From Bacteroidales bacterium (GTDB lineage Bacteria; Bacteroidota; Bacteroidia; Bacteroidales; UBA10428), in contig DATGXG010000053.1 in the NCBI GenBank assembly GCA_035299085.1, positions 27,820-91,819 of the forward strand: a stretch of 64,000 nt of DNA. Direction: 5' to 3'. Below, piece after piece: positions 61,987 through 64,000 of this stretch. The notes below the pieces were generated by a model that was not told the DNA's origin, did no database searches, and saw only the letters and a program-made list of their open reading frames with translations. Positions within the stretch are counted from its first letter, which is position 1; each line of letters opens with the position of its first letter. A program made the position numbers and the translations under genes.

Positions 61987-62196
61987 ATGGAAGAAGAAAA
62001 ATCAACAGGCAACAAGCCTACCGAAGTCAATATACAACGAAACGGACCCATACTTATAAAAGGCATATTCCGTTTCCGTGATTCATCAGGTAAAATAACC
62101 GAAGGCGAACAGGAATTATACCTGTGCCGCTGCGGTGGTTCGGCATCAAAGCCTTTCTGCGACGGAACTCACAAAAGAATCGGCGTACCGAATTAA
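61987..62196 (+). CDS. CDGSH iron-sulfur domain protein
   Basis: A 69-residue stand-alone CDGSH protein with LCRCGGSASKPFCDGTHKRIG; the three Cys and the His of the 2Fe-2S site are present. It follows the two-module protein by 2 bases and shares the IVLRGNFRIVD-like opening, NGPILIKGIFRFRD, so it is probably a duplicate of its C-terminal module. Its last 4 bases overlap the 3' end of sucC on the other strand. Confidence 0.9.
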   Translation: MEEEKSTGNKPTEVNIQRNGPILIKGIFRFRDSSGKITEGEQELYLCRCGGSASKPFCDGTHKRIGVPN

Positions 62197-63380
62197 ACGC
62201 ATTTCTTTACCAGGTCAGCTGCATCCTGCAGGGAAATGGCCGAGAAAACTTTCAATCCTGAATTATCGATCAGCACTTTGGCTTCAGCCGCATTGGTACC
62301 CTGTAATCTCACGATTACCGGAACTTTAATTGTGCCAAGCGATTTATAGGCATCCACAATACCCTGTGCCACACGGTCACAGCGAACGATACCTCCGAAT
62401 ATATTGATCAGGATGGCTTTCACACCCGGATCGCTGAGAATAATCCGAAAACCGGCCTCAACAGTCTGCGCATTGGCAGTACCTCCCACATCGAGGAAGT
62501 TGGCCGGGCCTCCGCCTGAAAGCTTTATAATGTCCATGGTGGCCATGGCGAGGCCGGCGCCATTAACCATGCAGCCTACATTGCCATTCAGCTTGATGAA
62601 ATTCAGGTTATGCTTTGAAGCTTCGGTTTCGGCCGGGTCTTCTTCATTTATATCACGGAGCGCTTCATAATCGGGATGCCTGTATAACGCATTATCATCG
62701 AGGTTAACCTTGGCATCAGCCGCAAAAATAAGGTCGTCTGAAGCTTTCAACAGCGGATTGATTTCAATCAGCGAAGCATCACTGGCTGTATAGGCATTGT
62801 AAAGCAGGGTGACAAACTTTGTCATTTCCTTCAAAGCATTTCCTTCCAATCCCAGGTTGAAAGCAATTTTTCTAGCCTGGAAAGGCTGAATGCCTACCGC
62901 AGGATTGATCTCTTCCTTAAAAATCAGGTGGGGAGTTTTTTCAGCCACAGCTTCGATATCCATACCTCCTTCAGTGGAGTACATAATGATGGTCCGACCG
63001 GTTGCCCTGTTGAGCAACACACTCATATAAAATTCATGGATCTTGCTTTCACCCGGGTAATAAATATCCTGCTGGATCAGCACCTTTCTTACCTTTTTTC
63101 CTTCGGGTCCTGTTTGAGGAGTCACCAGCTGCATTCCCAGTATCTTTCCCGCTTTTTCCTTCACCTCATCCAGATTCTGAGCCAGTTTAACTCCGCCTCC
63201 TTTACCGCGTCCGCCGGCATGTATCTGGGCTTTTACAACCCAGCTGGTTGCACCATTCTTTTTCTGCAGTTCTGTAGCCGCATTAACCGCTTCATTCGCA
63301 TCATCTATAACAATTCCTGCGGGAACAGGAACACCGAACTTACCGAGTATGGCCTTTGCCTGGTATTCATGAATATTCAT
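62193..63380 (-). CDS. sucC: Succinate-CoA ligase (ADP-forming) beta subunit
   Basis: Beta subunit of the enzyme that interconverts succinyl-CoA and succinate with substrate-level phosphorylation. The 395-residue protein starts MNIHEYQAKAILGKFGVPVP, then an ATP-grasp domain (AGGRGKGGGVK) and the CoA-ligase domain (FLDVGGTA, IFGGIVRCD). The alpha subunit sucD is not adjacent. It fits the succinate/propionate branch along with the carboxylase genes at the other end of the window. Confidence 0.95.
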   Translation of the reverse strand: MNIHEYQAKAILGKFGVPVPAGIVIDDANEAVNAATELQKKNGATSWVVKAQIHAGGRGKGGGVKLAQNLDEVKEKAGKILGMQLVTPQTGPEGKKVRKVLIQQDIYYPGESKIHEFYMSVLLNRATGRTIIMYSTEGGMDIEAVAEKTPHLIFKEEINPAVGIQPFQARKIAFNLGLEGNALKEMTKFVTLLYNAYTASDASLIEINPLLKASDDLIFAADAKVNLDDNALYRHPDYEALRDINEEDPAETEASKHNLNFIKLNGNVGCMVNGAGLAMATMDIIKLSGGGPANFLDVGGTANAQTVEAGFRIILSDPGVKAILINIFGGIVRCDRVAQGIVDAYKSLGTIKVPVIVRLQGTNAAEAKVLIDNSGLKVFSAISLQDAADLVKKCV

Positions 63381-63470
63381 CCGACGATCTTTTCAAGTTT
63401 TCAGGTTACGAAAATATCTATTTTTTCTTATCTATTTGTAACATTGCAGTGATTTCATTAATCGGACTTC

Positions 63471-64000
63471 ATGAAGAAATTACTCAATGAAGAACTCAAC
63501 CGGAAAACAGTTGAGGAGTTCAAAAATGCGGCAAAACACCCTGTGGTCGTGGTTCTTGATAATGTAAGGAGCCTGAATAATATTGGCTCTGTTTTCAGAA
63601 CCTGTGATGCTTTTCTGATGCAGGAAATTATTCTTTGCGGAATCACAGCCACTCCCCCTCACAGGGAGATCAGCAAAACCGCCCTGGGTGCCACCGAATC
63701 AGTAGAATGGAAATATATGGAAAGTACGGTTGAAGCAGTAAATGAACTGCGAAATAACGGGTATAAAGTGTTCGCCATTGAGCAGGCTCGGGGGGCCTGT
63801 ATGCTGCATGATCTGTCAATCTCTCAAAATGAGAAATACGCTGTCATTTTTGGACACGAAATAAATGGCGTATCCCAGGAAGTGGTTGACCTGTGTGACG
63901 GTGTAATTGAAATACCGCAACACGGAACCAAACATTCGATCAACGTCGCAGTCAGCACGGGAATTGTTTTATGGGAATTTTTCAGGTTCTACCTGAAATA
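63471..64000 (+). CDS. SpoU/TrmH-family RNA methyltransferase, 3' end cut by the window
   Basis: A SPOUT-fold RNA 2'-O-ribose methyltransferase. The ATG at 63471 starts MKKLLNEELNRKTVEEFKN, and 176 codons are present; the window ends in TA, so the stop is probably the next base. Motifs are seen: VVLDNVRSLNNIGSVFRTC (motif 1 with the Asn and Arg), FGHEINGVS (motif 2) and IPQHGTKHSINVAVSTGIV (motif 3). Bacteroidota members of about 176 residues are common; target RNA unknown. Confidence 0.9.
   Translation, partial: MKKLLNEELNRKTVEEFKNAAKHPVVVVLDNVRSLNNIGSVFRTCDAFLMQEIILCGITATPPHREISKTALGATESVEWKYMESTVEAVNELRNNGYKVFAIEQARGACMLHDLSISQNEKYAVIFGHEINGVSQEVVDLCDGVIEIPQHGTKHSINVAVSTGIVLWEFFRFYLK

Noticed and set aside
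1..64000. tRNA, rRNA, riboswitch or transposase genes
   Set aside because: No cloverleaf-like, rRNA-like or known riboswitch signature was found by eye in the gaps; small RNAs cannot be excluded without a covariance search.

Overview
The window is a gene-dense chromosomal segment of a Bacteroidota bacterium, probably close to Bacteroidales or Marinilabiliales; finer placement cannot be supported from sequence alone. The evidence is a hybrid two-component system fused to an AraC helix-turn-helix, a type IX secretion (T9SS) C-terminal sorting domain, two FISUMP lipoproteins, DUF4294 and DUF6249 proteins, a MurF-Alr fusion, the NfeD/FloA pair, and promoters of the TTTG / TAnnTTTG type. No rRNA, tRNA, CRISPR array, prophage or insertion sequence was recognised.

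Layout. 1-13.3 kb: the 3' end of a hybrid sensor/regulator, dnaB, ispE, a biotin carrier with a carboxyltransferase, an LptF/G permease overlapping tgt, then a glycosyltransferase, ECF sigma factor and rsmG in tandem. 13.3-23.3 kb: three lipoproteins, bcp-recA, an acyl-ACP thioesterase, a small ferredoxin missed by long-ORF calling, a half-size TauE protein, a 1092-residue propeller plus barrel outer-membrane protein, and class II aldolase. 23.4-34.5 kb: amino-acid permease, MATE exporter, lipocalin, typA, amtB-PII, MscS channel, DUF6249, and an ECF sigma factor with a small membrane partner. 34.5-48.6 kb: FKBP, a TPR/PD40/SPOR envelope protein, ClpS, NfeD-FloA, a HAD nucleotidase, murF-alr, GT4, purine permease, PASTA protein, T9SS cargo and rluD. 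48.6-64 kb: a small proline-rich ORF, a periplasmic TPR-CHAT protease facing a sigma/anti-sigma pair, gcvP, a metallo-beta-lactamase-fold hydrolase, pcm, an oxidoreductase-like protein, a sugar phosphotransferase, thpR, DUF4294, two CDGSH proteins, sucC and a SpoU methyltransferase cut by the window end.

Most genes are core metabolism, envelope or replication/repair. Three ECF sigma factors are present; two have membrane partners beside them. The candidate novel system is the convergent module at 48.8-52.9 kb: a signal-peptide, single-anchor TPR-CHAT protein whose 3' end overlaps a membrane TPR anti-sigma candidate and its ECF sigma factor. Both the protease and the TPR half of the anti-sigma candidate are predicted to lie in the periplasm, suggesting proteolytic control of the sigma factor.

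The second theme is non-coding. At least four families of palindromic or MITE-like repeats and several 7-8 bp tandem arrays sit mainly in gaps between convergent genes, and in several cases the stop codons of the flanking genes lie inside the array.
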